From NCBI RefSeq assembly GCF_029589495.1, contig NZ_JAAIVF010000001.1:930001-994000 (forward strand): a stretch of DNA of 64,000 nt, read 5' to 3'. The stretch comes from Speluncibacter jeojiensis (GTDB taxonomy: Bacteria; Actinomycetota; Actinomycetes; Mycobacteriales; Mycobacteriaceae). Below are positions 30,879 to 38,536 of the stretch, piece after piece; position 1 is the stretch's first letter, and each line of letters opens with the position of its first letter. The notes below the pieces were generated by a model that ran no database searches, was not told the origin of the DNA, and worked only from the letters and a program-made list of their open reading frames with translations. Both the position numbers and the translations under genes were made by a program.

Positions 30879-32183
30879 ATGCCCGGACACACCGGACACC
30901 GCATTTCCCGGCGGACGGCTCTTGCAGGCCTGGGGACCGCCGCCGCCGCCCTGATCCTGGCCCCCGCGGCCGTCGCCGCGCCCGCCGCGGTCACCGATAC
31001 GGCGGTCACCGACACCGCGGCCACCGATGTGGACCGCTACCTGAACCTTCCGCTGGTGAACCGCGACATGGGCCAGGGGCCCGGCGGCGTCAACCCGGCA
31101 CTGCCCACCGACCTGCCCACGCTGACCCGGCTGCTCGACCAGGCCCGGCGCGACGGCTACGCGCCGACTTCCTATGCGGCGCTGCTGTTCCAGTACTGGC
31201 TGGCGGACACCACGCAGGCCGCGGGCATCGACCTGGCCCGCTGGGACCCGCGGGCGGGCGTGGCGGCCAACCGCGAGAACCTGGTCAAGTCGTACACGTT
31301 CTACGAGCAGTTGCAGTTGCACCACCGCGAGCTGCAATGGGCCGGCATGGGCGGACTGGTGGGCGCCGACTTCGGCGGCGGGCTGCTGGACTTCGACCTG
31401 GCCACCGGGATCTACAGCCTCCCCGGCATCGCGAACCTCGCCAACCAGATCGTCACCCGGGTCGACGGCGCGCTCGGGCCCGACGGCATCGCCCTGCTGC
31501 CCGAAGGTCTGCGGGCGCTGGCCCGCGCCGGGCAGACGATCACCCCGGAGGACCTGCGCTACATCCAGGGCCAGATCCTGGTGATGCAGAAGAACATCTT
31601 CGGCGACCTGATGACCATGCACCGCGCCTACGTGAGCAAGGGCCTGCCGGCGCTCGAGGAGATGCAGCGCGCGGGGTTGTTCGGCGACAACATCATGAGC
31701 GCATGGCGCGACATCGCGTCCGGGAACGCGGACAGGATCGCGAACGGCAACGCGGTCCTGCTTCAGCGCGAGCAGGGCGTCGCCATCAAGGCCCAGTGGG
31801 ACCAGACCCGCGCCTACAAGGGCGACGTCGGCGAGGCGATCACCTACCTGAGCACGGTCGCGGGGTCGCCCTCGGTCGCGGGCGTCCTCCCGCCGCGACA
31901 GTTCCACTCGGTGCAGATCAGCCGGGTGCTGCCGGACGGGCGCACCGCCACCCTTCACACACCGCTGCCGGACTGGAACTGGTCGGTGTATGACCAGCGT
32001 TGGGAGTACATCACCTCGCAGTTGCTGCCAAAGTACAAGGTGATGGTCAACGACCACTGGCCCCAGCTGGCCGCCGAACTGCAGGTGCCCTATGAGCAGC
32101 AACTCGAGGGCCACCGGCCGATCAACAACATTCCCGAGATCCTGCAGTCCGCGCTCGCCGCGACGTCGGTGACGTACTCATGA
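30879..32183 (+). CDS. Tat-exported protein of unknown function
   Basis: A 434-residue protein with a twin-arginine signal (ISRRTALAGLG, Arg11-Arg12) and an AAPAA cleavage region, so it is exported folded. The mature part has no domain I recognise. It has many aromatic and Asp/Asn residues and an unusually conserved-looking DFGGGLLDFDLATGIYSLPG segment. The ATG follows GAGGAGCAG. Its stop overlaps the first ATG of the next gene, which encodes a lipase-fold protein lacking the catalytic serine, so the two probably work together outside the membrane. Confidence 0.75.
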   Translation: MPGHTGHRISRRTALAGLGTAAAALILAPAAVAAPAAVTDTAVTDTAATDVDRYLNLPLVNRDMGQGPGGVNPALPTDLPTLTRLLDQARRDGYAPTSYAALLFQYWLADTTQAAGIDLARWDPRAGVAANRENLVKSYTFYEQLQLHHRELQWAGMGGLVGADFGGGLLDFDLATGIYSLPGIANLANQIVTRVDGALGPDGIALLPEGLRALARAGQTITPEDLRYIQGQILVMQKNIFGDLMTMHRAYVSKGLPALEEMQRAGLFGDNIMSAWRDIASGNADRIANGNAVLLQREQGVAIKAQWDQTRAYKGDVGEAITYLSTVAGSPSVAGVLPPRQFHSVQISRVLPDGRTATLHTPLPDWNWSVYDQRWEYITSQLLPKYKVMVNDHWPQLAAELQVPYEQQLEGHRPINNIPEILQSALAATSVTYS

Positions 32184-32194
32184 GGAGGAACCTG

Positions 32195-33562
32195 ATGGGC
32201 GTGCGGACCAGAGCCCTCACCGCGGCCGCGCTGGTGGTGTTCACCGGCGCGCTGACGCTGGCGACTCCCGCCGCGGCGGCGGACGCGGCGGCTCCCGGCG
32301 CACCCGGCGCGGACGTGCCCAACCAGCCCCCGGCCCTCGGCCAGGTGTTCAACGGATTCGTGGTCGGCGCGTTCCAGGACGGGCGGATGGCCACCCGATC
32401 GGAGTTCTCTCGCGGACTCGACGCGAACGACCCGTTCTACGCCGAACCGAAGCTGACCGGCGCGGAGAAGCCCGGCACCCTGCTCAAGTGGGAGCGGGTG
32501 GACGTGCAGTTCACCGGCTTCCGGCCCGGCAACGTCGACGCGTACAAGCTGATGTACGTCACCACCGGATTGCACGGCGACAAGCAGATCAGCACCGGGA
32601 TCCTGATGATCCCCCGCGACGGGCGCGACAACGCCGACCGCACGCTGGTCGGCTACCAGATGGCGAACGACGCCGTCGGCGGCTACTGCCACCCGAGCAC
32701 GATGTGGACCGGCGGCGACCCGGCGGACGGTGCCTCGTGGTCCGCGCTCGGCCCGCTGGCGCTGATGTTCGGCAAGGGCATGGCGGTGATGAGCACCGAC
32801 ATCGGCAACGACGGGTCCCTCGCGCCGCACAGTCCCTTCGCCGGCAAGTTCGCCGGTCACGCCAACCTCGACGGGCTCCGCGCCGCGCTGGCACTGCCAC
32901 CCGCCGGCCTGAACAAGCACGCCCCGATCGGCGAATTCGGCATCGCCGGCGGCGGTGTGGGCGCGGCCTTCGCCGCCGAGCAGGCCGCCGAGTACGCACC
33001 GGAGTTGAACATCAAGGCCACCGTGCTCGAAGGCATGGTCGTCGACGAGCGCAACTTCATGCGGGTCGCGAACGGCTCGGTCGGCTCCGGCTTCGCGTTC
33101 GCCACGCTGCTCGGTCTCGAGCCGTCGTATCCGGAGATGAAGCTCGACGAGAAGCTCAGTCCGCTGGGCCGGACGGTTGCGGACTACTACCGCACCCAGT
33201 GCCAGACGCCGGCGTACTTCACGCTGCCGTACGTGCCGCTGGGCGCGCTGTTCAAGGGCGGGCAGAATCCGGCGGACATCCCGGACTTCCAGGCAGTGTA
33301 CGACGACAACCTGCTCGGCACGCGCGCGCCGAAGTCGAAGGTGCTGGTCGCCTCGTGCGCCGCGGATGACTCCCCGATGTCACTGGTGCCCGCCGCGGAC
33401 TCCCGGAATCTGGTGGCGCAGTACCGGGCCGGAGGAACCGACGTCAGCTACCAGCCGACCGACTGCAGCATGACCCGCATGCTGACCAACCTGTACGGCT
33501 GGGGCACCGACCTGTTCGGTATGCAGACCGTCGAGTGGCTGGACGCGAACACCCGCGGCTGA
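32195..33562 (+). CDS. secreted lipase-fold protein without a catalytic serine
   Basis: A 455-residue protein with a Sec signal (TAAALVVFTGALTLATPAAA). It aligns with the secretory lipase gene that faces it, but the nucleophile elbow GYSEGG reads GIAGGG here, with Ala251 in place of Ser. The C-terminal His region (LGHG in the neighbour) is absent too. It is therefore probably a binding or structural protein. I chose ATG 32195 because AGGAGG ends six bases upstream; the ATG at 32180 overlaps the previous stop but has no such site. It is coupled to the Tat protein. Confidence 0.8.
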   Translation: MGVRTRALTAAALVVFTGALTLATPAAAADAAAPGAPGADVPNQPPALGQVFNGFVVGAFQDGRMATRSEFSRGLDANDPFYAEPKLTGAEKPGTLLKWERVDVQFTGFRPGNVDAYKLMYVTTGLHGDKQISTGILMIPRDGRDNADRTLVGYQMANDAVGGYCHPSTMWTGGDPADGASWSALGPLALMFGKGMAVMSTDIGNDGSLAPHSPFAGKFAGHANLDGLRAALALPPAGLNKHAPIGEFGIAGGGVGAAFAAEQAAEYAPELNIKATVLEGMVVDERNFMRVANGSVGSGFAFATLLGLEPSYPEMKLDEKLSPLGRTVADYYRTQCQTPAYFTLPYVPLGALFKGGQNPADIPDFQAVYDDNLLGTRAPKSKVLVASCAADDSPMSLVPAADSRNLVAQYRAGGTDVSYQPTDCSMTRMLTNLYGWGTDLFGMQTVEWLDANTRG

Positions 33563-33571
33563 CGCCCCGCC

Positions 33572-34885
33572 CTACACCGCCGCGCAGTTGGACGGCGCCG
33601 GAACCTCGTTGAACCGGTCGACCATCCACGCGTTGGCGGCAGGCAGGTTCGTCACCATCGGGATGCCGTGTCCCAGTACGCTGCCGGGCAACAGCGGCGG
33701 CAGGTCGATCTGCTGGTACTCGATGGTCGCGCCCTTGGCGCACCACTGCGCGGCCAGCTGCCGAACCTGACCGTTGGGCACGAGGTCGTCGTTGACGTTC
33801 GACGCGATCAGCACCGGGGATTGCGGCTTGAGCGTGCCGATCTGCTGTTCCTCTACGATCTTTCGCCAGGTCGGGTCCGCCATCATGATCTGCGAGAGCG
33901 ACTGTCCGGTCGTCGTCCAGCTGCTGGTGTGCTGCAGCCCGTACTGCATGGTTTCCATGTCGCACTGGGTGGCGGTGGCGGCGACGATCCGCTTGCCCCG
34001 GTCGTTGAGGTACTTGTCGACGACCGGTCGCAGTTCGGGATAGGACGCCTCGAATCCGTTGATCGCGTAGCCGATCGCGCCGGCGAACAGGGTGCCGTCC
34101 ACCCGGTCGAGCATCGCCGGCATGTCGCGGGCCGGCGGCGCCCCGGCGTAGACACCCTCGAGGTCGAGGTCAGGCGCGTAGCCGGGCTGCAGTTCGGCGG
34201 CCGACGCGACCGCGCCGCCGCCCTCCGAGTAGCCCCACAGCCCGACCGGACCGTGCGGATCGAGCCCGTTCCCGGGCAGTCGCCGGGCGGCGCGGGCCGC
34301 GTCGAGCACCGCGTGCCCGAGCGCCAGCCGGTTCGCGTAGGGATGCGGTCCGGGGGTGCCGAGGCCCGGATAGTCCGTGAACACGACCGCGATGCCGTCG
34401 GCGAGCAGCGAGTCCATCGCGGGCAACTCGTACTCGGTCATCAGGTCGAACGGCGGATGGTACTGGACCAGCGAGTTCAGCATCATCGACGGCGCGCACT
34501 GCCGGCCTTCGCCCTGCGTCCCCGGCGCCAGCACCACCAGCGGGCGCGGCCCCTTCCCCTTCCACGGCGCCGTCGGCGCGATGTAGGTGCCGCTGACCGC
34601 CGTCGGCGCACCGTGCGTGTCCTCGCTGCGGTACAGGACCCGGGTGGCGGCGCCGGGCAGGTCGCCGACCGACACCGCCAGGTGCGACGGCTGGGTCCGG
34701 ATCAGGTCACCGTTGCGTCCCGGCGGCAGCGGCACCGGCGGGTCGTAGAAGTCGCCCCACGGTCCGGGCGGCGCCGGTTGGGCGGCGGGCGCCGCGACGG
34801 GTGCGGCGGCCGCCACCCCCGTCGCCAGCACCATGCTCGCCACGATCGCCGCGATCAGTGCAACGCTGTGCAGTCCCCTGTGCAT
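33572..34885 (-). CDS. secretory lipase with an intact triad
   Basis: A 437-residue alpha/beta hydrolase of the fungal/actinobacterial secretory lipase type. It has a signal peptide (SVALIAAIVASMVLATGVAAA), GLWGYSEGG with Ser220, SNVNDDLVP with the likely Asp, and LGHGIPM with the His. It should cleave lipid esters outside the cell. Its stop lies only 9 bp from the stop of the serine-less homologue, so the two genes converge. Confidence 0.88.
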   Translation of the reverse strand: MHRGLHSVALIAAIVASMVLATGVAAAAPVAAPAAQPAPPGPWGDFYDPPVPLPPGRNGDLIRTQPSHLAVSVGDLPGAATRVLYRSEDTHGAPTAVSGTYIAPTAPWKGKGPRPLVVLAPGTQGEGRQCAPSMMLNSLVQYHPPFDLMTEYELPAMDSLLADGIAVVFTDYPGLGTPGPHPYANRLALGHAVLDAARAARRLPGNGLDPHGPVGLWGYSEGGGAVASAAELQPGYAPDLDLEGVYAGAPPARDMPAMLDRVDGTLFAGAIGYAINGFEASYPELRPVVDKYLNDRGKRIVAATATQCDMETMQYGLQHTSSWTTTGQSLSQIMMADPTWRKIVEEQQIGTLKPQSPVLIASNVNDDLVPNGQVRQLAAQWCAKGATIEYQQIDLPPLLPGSVLGHGIPMVTNLPAANAWMVDRFNEVPAPSNCAAV

Positions 34886-34954
34886 CGGCTCGTCCCTCTC
34901 CCCGTTCGCCGTTTCCGACGACTGTAGGACCCACGGCCGGCACGAGAGTGAATT

Positions 34955-36331
34955 TCAGTCACGTCCACAGGGCGGGGTGGACGGCGTGCCCGCGGCGGGG
35001 TCACCGATCAGGTGCCCGCCGAGGAAGTCCGGCAGCGTGCGGGTCTCCGGCACGGGCGCCCACTGACCCCGCGCGTCCGCGGCGTAGTCCCACACCGGGC
35101 CGCAGGTGAGCAGTTGGTCGATCGCGCGGATGAGCCGTTCGACGTCGTCGGCGGTCGACCCCAGACCCAGGCTGGTACGGACCGCACCGTCGGGCAGCCC
35201 GAGGCGGTCCAGCAGCGGATGGGCGCAGAACTTGCCGTGCCGCACCCCGATGCCGTGCTCCGCCGACAGATAGGTCGCGACCTCGGCGGGATGGTGGCCG
35301 GCGACTGTGAAGGTCGCGATGCCGACGGTGTCGACGCCGCCCTCGGGGTCGCCCCAGATCCGGTGCACCGTGACCCCGGGCAGGTCCTCCAGTCCGGTCA
35401 CGAGCAGCCGGACGAGCGCCTGCTCATGGCGGTGTGCGCGGTCGCGGTCGAGGCCGGCCAGCGTCACGCACGCCTGCGCCAGCGCCGCTGCTCCGAGGAC
35501 GTTGGGCGAGCCGGCTTCGTGGCGTGCCGGACCATCGGCCCAGCGGGTTTCGTGCAGGCCCACGCTGCGGACCGCACCGCCGCCGGCCAGATACGGCTCG
35601 GCCGCGTCGAGCCAGTCGGCCCGGCCCACCAGCACGCCGGCACCGAAGGGCGCGTAGAGCTTGTGGCCGGACAGCGCCAAGTAGTCGATTCCACACTCGG
35701 ACAAGTCGATTCGACGGTGCGGGGCGAGCTGTGCGGCATCGACCAGGATGCGGGCGCCGTGGCGGTGCGCGATCTTCGCCAGCCGGGCGATCGGCAGCAC
35801 CTCGCCGGTGACATTGGACGCGCCGGTCACGGCCAGCAGCGCGGCCGGACGGCGGCCGAGTTCTCGGTCGAGGCACTCGAGGGTCTCGGCCAGCGTGCCG
35901 GCCGCCTCGACCACGCGGGCACCGCCTCGGCGCCACGGCAGGAAGTTCGCGTGGTGTTCGACGTCGAGGACGACGGTCTCGCCGGGTACGCAGTGCGCCA
36001 ACAGGTTCAGCGAGTCGGTGGTGTTCCGGGTGAAGACGACGTGGTCGTCGGTTCGGGCCCCGAGGAAGCCCGCTACCACCCGTCGTGCGGACTCGTAACA
36101 GGCCGTCGAGGCCTGCGAGGCGTAGCCGGCGCCGCGGTGCACACTCGCATAGAACGGCAGGGTCCGGCTCAGTTCCTCGACGACCGTGGCCAGCGCCGGA
36201 GCGCTGGCGGCGTAGTCGAGGTTGGCGTAGCGCGCAGTTCCGCCGTGGATCAACGGGACCTGCAGGTCGGCTCCGGTCACCTCGGCGATGGGGCAGTTGA
36301 TCAACGAAACAGGTTGGCACACAGCAGTCAT
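34955..36331 (-). CDS. class V aminotransferase (cysteine desulfurase-like) under a SAM riboswitch
   Basis: A 458-residue PLP enzyme. YLALSGHKLYAPFGAGVL carries the PLP lysine, and DVEHHANFLPWR and VDAAQLAPHRRIDL match SufS/CsdA-type folds. A Cys lies in HGKFCAHPLL near the expected active-site loop. The C-terminus has an extra segment (PVWDYAADARGQW). The 5' leader is a SAM-IV riboswitch, so the gene should be off when S-adenosylmethionine is high. That points to sulfur mobilisation for Met/SAM supply rather than Fe-S assembly. ATG 36331 is preferred; a GTG lies three bases before it. Confidence 0.87.
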   Translation of the reverse strand: MTAVCQPVSLINCPIAEVTGADLQVPLIHGGTARYANLDYAASAPALATVVEELSRTLPFYASVHRGAGYASQASTACYESARRVVAGFLGARTDDHVVFTRNTTDSLNLLAHCVPGETVVLDVEHHANFLPWRRGGARVVEAAGTLAETLECLDRELGRRPAALLAVTGASNVTGEVLPIARLAKIAHRHGARILVDAAQLAPHRRIDLSECGIDYLALSGHKLYAPFGAGVLVGRADWLDAAEPYLAGGGAVRSVGLHETRWADGPARHEAGSPNVLGAAALAQACVTLAGLDRDRAHRHEQALVRLLVTGLEDLPGVTVHRIWGDPEGGVDTVGIATFTVAGHHPAEVATYLSAEHGIGVRHGKFCAHPLLDRLGLPDGAVRTSLGLGSTADDVERLIRAIDQLLTCGPVWDYAADARGQWAPVPETRTLPDFLGGHLIGDPAAGTPSTPPCGRD

Positions 36332-36351
36332 CACGACGTCCTTCGGGTACA

Positions 36352-36383
36352 GGACTCGCCTTCGACGGAAGAAGTGAGAGTCC
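36352..36383 (-). promoter_or_regulatory. possible expression platform of the SAM-IV riboswitch
   Basis: GGACTC (36383-36378) pairs with GAGTCC (36357-36352) around an inner CTTC/GAAG stem. It lies between the aptamer and the start codon and may switch access to the GAAGGA ribosome site just after it. Confidence 0.4.
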
Positions 36384-36404
36384 GCGCTTGCCGCGCCCGG
36401 TCGG

Positions 36405-36492
36405 GTCGCAGCCAGGTCGTCACCCGGAGCACCCCGCCGCGGTGGAGGGTTGCCGACCAGCTAGCCGGGGCTTGACGCTGGTACTCGTGACC
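36405..36492 (-). ncRNA. SAM-IV riboswitch
   Basis: The minus strand reads GGTCACGAGTACCAGCG, then GTCAAGCCCCGGC, TCGGCAACCCTCC, GGCGGGGTGCTCCGGGTGA and GACC. These are the conserved SAM-IV aptamer elements in order, with GGTC/GACC closing P1. SAM-IV is an actinobacterial aptamer that senses S-adenosylmethionine. It lies about 75 nt before the class V aminotransferase gene. Confidence 0.94.
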
Positions 36493-36525
36493 TGTTCGAA
36501 GGTTGGCAGGTCGACGCAGTTCCTG

Positions 36526-36789
36526 TCAAGCGTGATCCCCACCACCCGGGTTCCGCCGCGGTCGCGGCTGCCGCGCGTAGACGGAGATCCGCAAGCCGTC
36601 TTCCGGCAGGTACAGGGTCTCGAAGTCGTAGGAAACCGCGCCGTGAGCCGGGTGATCGAAGGACTTCGTGGTGTGACGGCGCGACCCGACCTTCTGCGCG
36701 GCCCAGAGTCGACGGAAGGTCGCGTCGGCGGCCTCGAGTTCCGCGACGCGCTCGAGCAGTCGAGCATCCTCAGGGTGCTGAACGTTCAT
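36526..36789 (-). pseudogene. C-terminal remnant of an MmyB-type XRE regulator
   Basis: The frame gives about 88 residues. LLERVAELEAADATFRRLWA and KSFDHPAHGAVSYDFETLYL match the ligand-binding C-terminal half of MmyB-like regulators, which are usually about 280-300 residues. The HTH half is missing. It faces a truncated aldo/keto reductase on the other side of a 90-bp gap. Such regulator/oxidoreductase pairs are common when intact, so a deletion has probably removed the middle of the pair. Confidence 0.75.
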
Positions 36790-36881
36790 GGAACGCGACT
36801 GCGCCACACTGCCAGCAACACTGCGCCAAGACCCCGAGACTTCGCCTTGGAGGAACGAGGCGACCGTGGAGGTTCACTGGG

Positions 36882-37175
36882 ATGAGCATGCGATCGGACT
36901 CCGACTCGGTGCTGCGCCGCAGCTATCGCCAGGGCGCCGGGTCCAATCACACCATCGCAGACGGAGTCGGCAAGGTCGCTGAACCCCACGGTGTCTCACG
37001 GGCGAAGGTGGCACTTGCATGGGTTCGCTTGCAGGGTGCGGTCACTGCGCCGATCATCGGGGTAACCGAGCCCGGCCACCTCGCCGATGCGCTTGACTCA
37101 CTGGATCTCGAACTCGACGACGACCTCGAGCTGATCGAATCCCCGTACACCCCACGTTATTCCGAGGGTCACTGA
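36882..37175 (+). pseudogene. C-terminal remnant of an aldo/keto reductase
   Basis: Residues after about 20 (IADGVGKVAEPHGVSRAKVA, then ITAPIIGV-like and DALDSLDLELDDDLELIESP) match the last quarter of aldo/keto reductases, which normally have about 320 residues. The catalytic barrel, with its Tyr and Lys, is missing. The first 20 residues look unrelated. It is the partner remnant of the MmyB fragment. Confidence 0.75.
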
Positions 37176-37198
37176 CCGAAATCGCACTCGTCACCAAA

Positions 37199-37259
37199 GC
37201 GGTCGCCCCAGACCCGAGGCGACCGCACCTGTATGCCCCGCCGGTTCACCGGCAGGGCA
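37199..37259. terminator. two tandem hairpins
   Basis: GCGGTCGCC (37199-37207) pairs with GGCGACCGC (37218-37226). TGCCCCGCCGGT (37234-37245) pairs with ACCGGCAGGGCA (37248-37259) with one G-U. They lie between the aldo/keto reductase remnant and the Gly/Leu-rich ORF and can serve both. Confidence 0.75.
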
Positions 37260-37289
37260 CGATGAAGAAAATCGTCGCAAGCGGGGCCG

Positions 37290-37427
37290 TCACAGACTGC
37301 CGAGACTTCCCAGGCTGCCGAGACTTCCCAGGCCCCCAAGCCCTCCGCCCCCGAGACCTCCGCCCCCGAGACCACCTAGCCCGCCGAACAGACGCATGAG
37401 CGGTAATTGCCGATACAGGGCACCCAT
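37290..37427 (-). CDS. 45-residue Gly/Leu-repeat peptide
   Basis: ATG 37427 has TAGGTGAT seven bases upstream. The peptide begins MGALYRQLPLMRLFGG and continues as GLG, GGGGL and GSL repeats to the stop at 37290. A strong hairpin follows the stop by about 30 nt, so the unit has a ribosome site, frame and terminator. The repeats come from tandem DNA repeats. I know no family; a membrane-active or structural peptide are possibilities. It could also be a young or decayed ORF. Confidence 0.5.
   Translation of the reverse strand: MGALYRQLPLMRLFGGLGGLGGGGLGGGGLGGLGSLGSLGSLGSL
37297..37372. repeat. tandem 18-bp and 15-bp repeats
   Basis: CTGCCGAGACTTCCCAGG occurs twice head to tail (37297-37332), and CTCCGCCCCCGAGAC occurs twice (37343-37372). 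Both periods are multiples of three, so the frame of the Gly/Leu peptide is kept. Confidence 0.95.
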
Positions 37428-37637
37428 CGTTGCATCACCTACCAATTGACTTGTGCGTGATGGACAACTCCATTGTGGTCCCGCCGACCCGCACCGATCA
37501 ATGTCGACACCAAATACGATGGGCTGTCCCCATTGTCGATGTTTCCCACTGATGCCACCGGTGAATGCGGCCGCGCGGGCCACTACTCCGAAGTCAACCC
37601 GTTCAGCGATTCAGAGGTTTGTGTCGAACCCCGGGCG

Positions 37638-37643
37638 TACAGT
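37638..37643 (+). promoter_or_regulatory. -10 element of a probable leaderless small gene
   Basis: TACAGT is followed by seven bases and the ATG at 37651, with no Shine-Dalgarno. Confidence 0.5.
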
Positions 37644-37650
37644 CGCTCAC

Positions 37651-37845
37651 ATGTTCGACATCGGCGGGGATGCGGGACACCGCCGCCATCGGACCCGCGC
37701 CCAGAACCGCGCCGCCCGCATCCACACCGCACGCCGCCTCGACCGACAACGCATCGACAACGCCACCGCACGACGTGAAGACCACCTACGAATCATGTTC
37801 GGACACAGTGGAAACGGCGACGACGACGAACCCTGCCCCTACTGA
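37651..37845 (+). CDS. 64-residue Arg/His-rich hypothetical protein
   Basis: The product starts MFDIGGDAGHRRHRTRAQ, is strongly basic in the middle (RRLDRQRIDNATARREDH) and ends in the acidic GDDDEPCPY. I do not recognise it. A leaderless promoter fits the ATG exactly, and codon use is GC-rich at third positions. A DNA- or RNA-binding role would suit the charge but is only a guess. Confidence 0.5.
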   Translation: MFDIGGDAGHRRHRTRAQNRAARIHTARRLDRQRIDNATARREDHLRIMFGHSGNGDDDEPCPY

Positions 37846-37989
37846 ACGAAGGCGCACCACGGAGATCCAGCAGGTTGTGCGCAACCGATCGGAGCCATCA
37901 CCTGCCAGGGGCCACGACGCGGATCCCGCGCGATTCGGGCGAAAGCCCATGGTGGGCGACTCCCATCATTTACATTCCCTACTGATTGA

Positions 37990-37995
37990 TAGCCT
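37990..37995 (+). promoter_or_regulatory. -10 element of a probable leaderless marR mRNA
   Basis: TAGCCT is followed by seven bases and the GTG at 38003. This supports the short start of the MarR gene. Confidence 0.5.
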
Positions 37996-38002
37996 GGTCG
38001 TC

Positions 38003-38467
38003 GTGACCGCGACCACCGCCCCGTCGACCGAGCTGCTGCGCAGCCCGGCATACGCTCTCGCCCAACTGCACCTCTCGGTGCGAGACCAGATCGAGAGTTC
38101 TTTGTCCGCAGAAGGTTTCACGGTCCGAACGCACCAGATCCTCAGTTGCCTCGCCTCGGCGGACGAGCTCTCCCAGAAGCAGGTCGCCGACCTCCTCGGC
38201 GTCGACCGCAGCGACATGGTCCGGCACATCGACAAACTCGAGGACCAGGGCCTGGTCACCCGAGCCAAGAACGCCAAGGACCGCCGCAAGCACATCCTCG
38301 CGCTGACCAAATCGGGCAAGCGAGCGCTCACCCGCGCCGACGGCCTGGTCACCGGCGCCACCGACGACGCGCTCGCCACGCTGTCGGACAAGAACCGCCG
38401 CACCCTGCACCGGCTGACCCTGCAGGCGCTCGGCTTGCCCAAGGAATACGCCGAGCCGGCCCCCTGA
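38003..38467 (+). CDS. MarR-family regulator next to the Pls/PosA-type synthetase
   Basis: A 154-residue winged-helix protein. SQKQVADLLGVDRSDMVRHIDKLEDQG is the helix-turn-helix, and KDRRKHILALTKSGKRAL is the wing. The GTG start is set by a leaderless-type -10; a longer in-frame extension upstream looks non-coding and is rejected. It ends 69 bp before the synthetase gene on the same strand, so it is a likely local regulator. Confidence 0.88.
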   Translation: MTATTAPSTELLRSPAYALAQLHLSVRDQIESSLSAEGFTVRTHQILSCLASADELSQKQVADLLGVDRSDMVRHIDKLEDQGLVTRAKNAKDRRKHILALTKSGKRALTRADGLVTGATDDALATLSDKNRRTLHRLTLQALGLPKEYAEPAP

Positions 38468-38536
38468 TGCCGGCCGTCCGAACCCGACCGTCCCCATTCC
38501 GACACCACCTCGCACCCGCCCCGACAGGAGTCCGCC

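Noticed and set aside
37565-38002. N-terminal extension of the MarR gene by about 146 codons
   Set aside because: The extension overlaps another small frame, is low-complexity, and a -10 element fits the GTG at 38003.
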